Positions 4,904-6,471 of a DNA stretch of 6,471 bases are shown in pieces. The notes below the pieces were generated by a model. That model was not told the origin of the DNA and searched no databases. It was given only the letters and a program-made list of their open reading frames with translations. Every line of letters starts with the position of its first letter. The stretch's first letter is position 1. Position numbers and translations under genes: made by a program. The stretch lies in NCBI GenBank assembly GCA_016208805.1, contig JACQXL010000181.1, forward strand, positions 1 to 6,471, written 5' to 3'. This DNA is from Planctomycetota bacterium (GTDB taxonomy: Bacteria > Planctomycetota > MHYJ01 > JACQXL01).

Positions 4904-6471
4904 GATAGCCAGACTTGTTGTCCAGTTTAACCGCAAGACCCTCAGAGAAATTGCGCTCAGTAAACCGGTCTTCACCATCGGCCGGTTGCCGGACAACGAC
5001 CTGGAATTGAACGATAACCTCTGTTCCCGGCACCATTGCGAGATAGTCCTGCGCGACAGCAAATATCTTGTCAACGACCTGCGCAGCGCCAACGGCACGA
5101 TGGTTAATAACAAGAAAATCACCTCGCAGTCGTTGCAGGACAACGACGAGATTCAAATCGGCAGTTACACCCTGATATTCAAGCAGGAACAACAGGCCGG
5201 TATGCCGTTCGGGATGCCGTCTCAGACGGATAAGGTCGCTCCGAGGGCCTTTGAGAGCGACATTGTCAAGGGGCTTGACGAGATATCGGCTTCCTACCGC
5301 GTTAACATCAAAGATATATTCGCCAAGGGTGAAAGTCTTTCGGCCACGCCGCTCCCGCAGGAACTCCACAAGACCGAAGGCAAGAAATTCTTCCTGCTTT
5401 ACCAATTGGGTAAGGCCGTGACCCAGGCCTCGTCGCTTCGGGAAGTCCTTGACATTGCGATGACCTCCATATTTGATTTCATCAACGCCGAGCGCGGTAT
5501 CCTGATGCTGTTGGATAGCACGCGCGGCGAACTTACGCCACAGATAGCGCATCACCGCCATAAGAAAGCGCCACAGGAATTCTTCGCCGTGTCGCATACC
5601 ATAACCAGTAAAGTAATCAAGGACCGTGTTTCCATTATCACCTCCGATGCCTTGAGCGACGCCCGGTTCTCAATGGGCGCCTCCATCGCCCAGCAGAATA
5701 TCCGTTCGGCCCTGTGCGTCCCGCTCTGGGAAAAGGACGAGATTCTGGGCGTGGTTTACCTGGATAACCTGGTCAAATCGCACTCGTTCAACAACGACGA
5801 CCTTGACCTGCTGACCGCCATTGCCAACCAGATTGCCATCCGTATCAAGCAGGAAGATTTGTATGAGGAACTCAGGAAAGAAGCGCTGGCCCGTGGCAAC
5901 CTGGAGCGCTACCATTCGCCGGATGTGGTGGAGATGATTCTCTCCCAGGGCGTCAAGATGGATGTTGACGAGCGGCAGGTGACCGTGATGTTTGCCGACA
6001 TCCAGAATTTCACCACGCTCTCGGAAAAGATGCCGCCGTCCGAAATTGCCCAGATGCTTAACGACTTCTTTGAGACGACTACCCGCATTGTCTTTGAGCA
6101 CAAAGGCAGTGTCAATAAATACATCGGCGATTCTATTATGGCTATTTTCGGCGCGCCGGTGCCGCTAGCCGACCATCCGGCCCAGACCGTCCAGGCCGCG
6201 CTCAAGATGGTCCAGGAATTAACCCGCCTGCGCCATACGGACAATATCCCTTATAATATCAGGATTGGCGTCAACACGGGAGTCGTCGTGGCCGGCAATA
6301 TCGGTTCCCAAAAGCGCATTGAATATACCGTAGTCGGCGATGTCGTTAATATCGCCTCGCGGTTGAACCAGTACGGCGCGGCTAACCAGGTCGTCATCGG
6401 CGAGGAGACTTATAAATTCATCAAAGATATCAATATGGATATTGTTACCAAAGACCTCGGGTCGGTAAAAC
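4902..6471 (+). CDS. FHA-GAF-class III adenylate cyclase, 3' end missing
   Basis: The frame is open from 4902 to the window edge (523 residues seen), a predicted soluble signalling enzyme without membrane helices. Residues 5-93 are an FHA domain, which binds phosphothreonine peptides: GR at 27-28, SRHH at 43-46 and NGT at 64-66 are its conserved residues. Residues 95-155 are a linker. Residues 160-315 are a GAF sensor domain (AERGILMLLD, then CVPLWEKDEILGVVYLDN). A short helical connector (316-350) leads to a class III nucleotide cyclase from about 357. Metal-binding aspartates are Asp366 (FADIQNF) and Asp410 (IGDSIM). Lys406 and Thr476 (EYTVVGD) occupy the base-selecting positions, and Asn483 and Arg487 are the transition-state residues, so all catalytic residues are present. 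The Lys/Thr pair predicts ATP, giving cAMP, and class IIIb. The sequence stops near the LG-x-VK stage, so roughly 15-20 domain residues and any further domain are lost. The start is supported by a strong promoter 8 bp upstream. Confidence 0.93.
   Translation, partial: MIARLVVQFNRKTLREIALSKPVFTIGRLPDNDLELNDNLCSRHHCEIVLRDSKYLVNDLRSANGTMVNNKKITSQSLQDNDEIQIGSYTLIFKQEQQAGMPFGMPSQTDKVAPRAFESDIVKGLDEISASYRVNIKDIFAKGESLSATPLPQELHKTEGKKFFLLYQLGKAVTQASSLREVLDIAMTSIFDFINAERGILMLLDSTRGELTPQIAHHRHKKAPQEFFAVSHTITSKVIKDRVSIITSDALSDARFSMGASIAQQNIRSALCVPLWEKDEILGVVYLDNLVKSHSFNNDDLDLLTAIANQIAIRIKQEDLYEELRKEALARGNLERYHSPDVVEMILSQGVKMDVDERQVTVMFADIQNFTTLSEKMPPSEIAQMLNDFFETTTRIVFEHKGSVNKYIGDSIMAIFGAPVPLADHPAQTVQAALKMVQELTRLRHTDNIPYNIRIGVNTGVVVAGNIGSQKRIEYTVVGDVVNIASRLNQYGAANQVVIGEETYKFIKDINMDIVTKDLGSVK

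Noticed and set aside
4887..5597. Long minus-strand open frame opposite the FHA-GAF region
   Set aside because: Its translation is rich in Arg, Gly and Val with no recognisable domain, and the plus strand here encodes clear FHA and GAF motifs. It is a shadow of the codon bias of the real gene.
5670..6244. Two minus-strand open frames opposite the GAF and cyclase domains
   Set aside because: They overlap the conserved cyclase coding sequence, overlap each other in different frames, and show no motifs or start signals.

Overview
The window is a stretch of bacterial chromosome with five protein genes, the last one cut by the right edge. No 16S rRNA or clear taxonomic marker is present. Planctomycetota, or a neighbouring uncultured Gram-negative lineage, is my best guess. 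It rests on an FHA-GAF-class III cyclase fusion, a HEAT-repeat membrane protein with a tryptophan-rich tail to the HEAT domain, poor Shine-Dalgarno sites, and several short palindromic repeat families. This is inference, not an identification.

Layout. Bases 1-390 are non-coding and rich in repeats. They hold a paired-hairpin repeat with the ATTCCC-N8-GGGAAT form (2-72), then a 177-bp MITE-like element with perfect 22-bp terminal inverted repeats around a second palindromic repeat (115-291), then a small ACAGATT tandem repeat (334-349). Next come a signal-peptide/HEAT/transmembrane/coiled-coil protein (391-1152), a 66-bp gap filled by another imperfect inverted repeat, and a tight murC-murB-ddl run (1219-4372) in which consecutive genes overlap by 4 and 7 bp. 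A small predicted lipoprotein lies on the minus strand (4373-4804) and meets ddl tail to tail with no gap. A 97-bp divergent promoter region follows, then the FHA-GAF-cyclase gene from 4902 to beyond the window end.

How the genes work together. MurC and MurB are cytoplasmic enzymes of muropeptide synthesis, and Ddl makes the D-Ala-D-Ala that MurF adds, so the central block is a peptidoglycan precursor operon whose overlaps suggest translational coupling. The HEAT/coiled-coil protein upstream spans the inner membrane and could be an envelope protein, but nothing in the sequence proves a link to the Mur enzymes. The FHA-GAF-cyclase is a predicted cytoplasmic adenylate cyclase: its substrate residues (Lys406, Thr476) fit ATP, and it carries a phosphothreonine-reading domain and a small-molecule or redox sensor domain.

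The most interesting signals are regulatory. Three promoter candidates share a 16-bp spacer and a TTGACC or TTGCCT -35 box. Two of them put the expected transcription start at or next to the ATG, which suggests leaderless mRNAs. The cyclase start site also sits in a perfect 12-bp palindrome that overlaps its -10 box.
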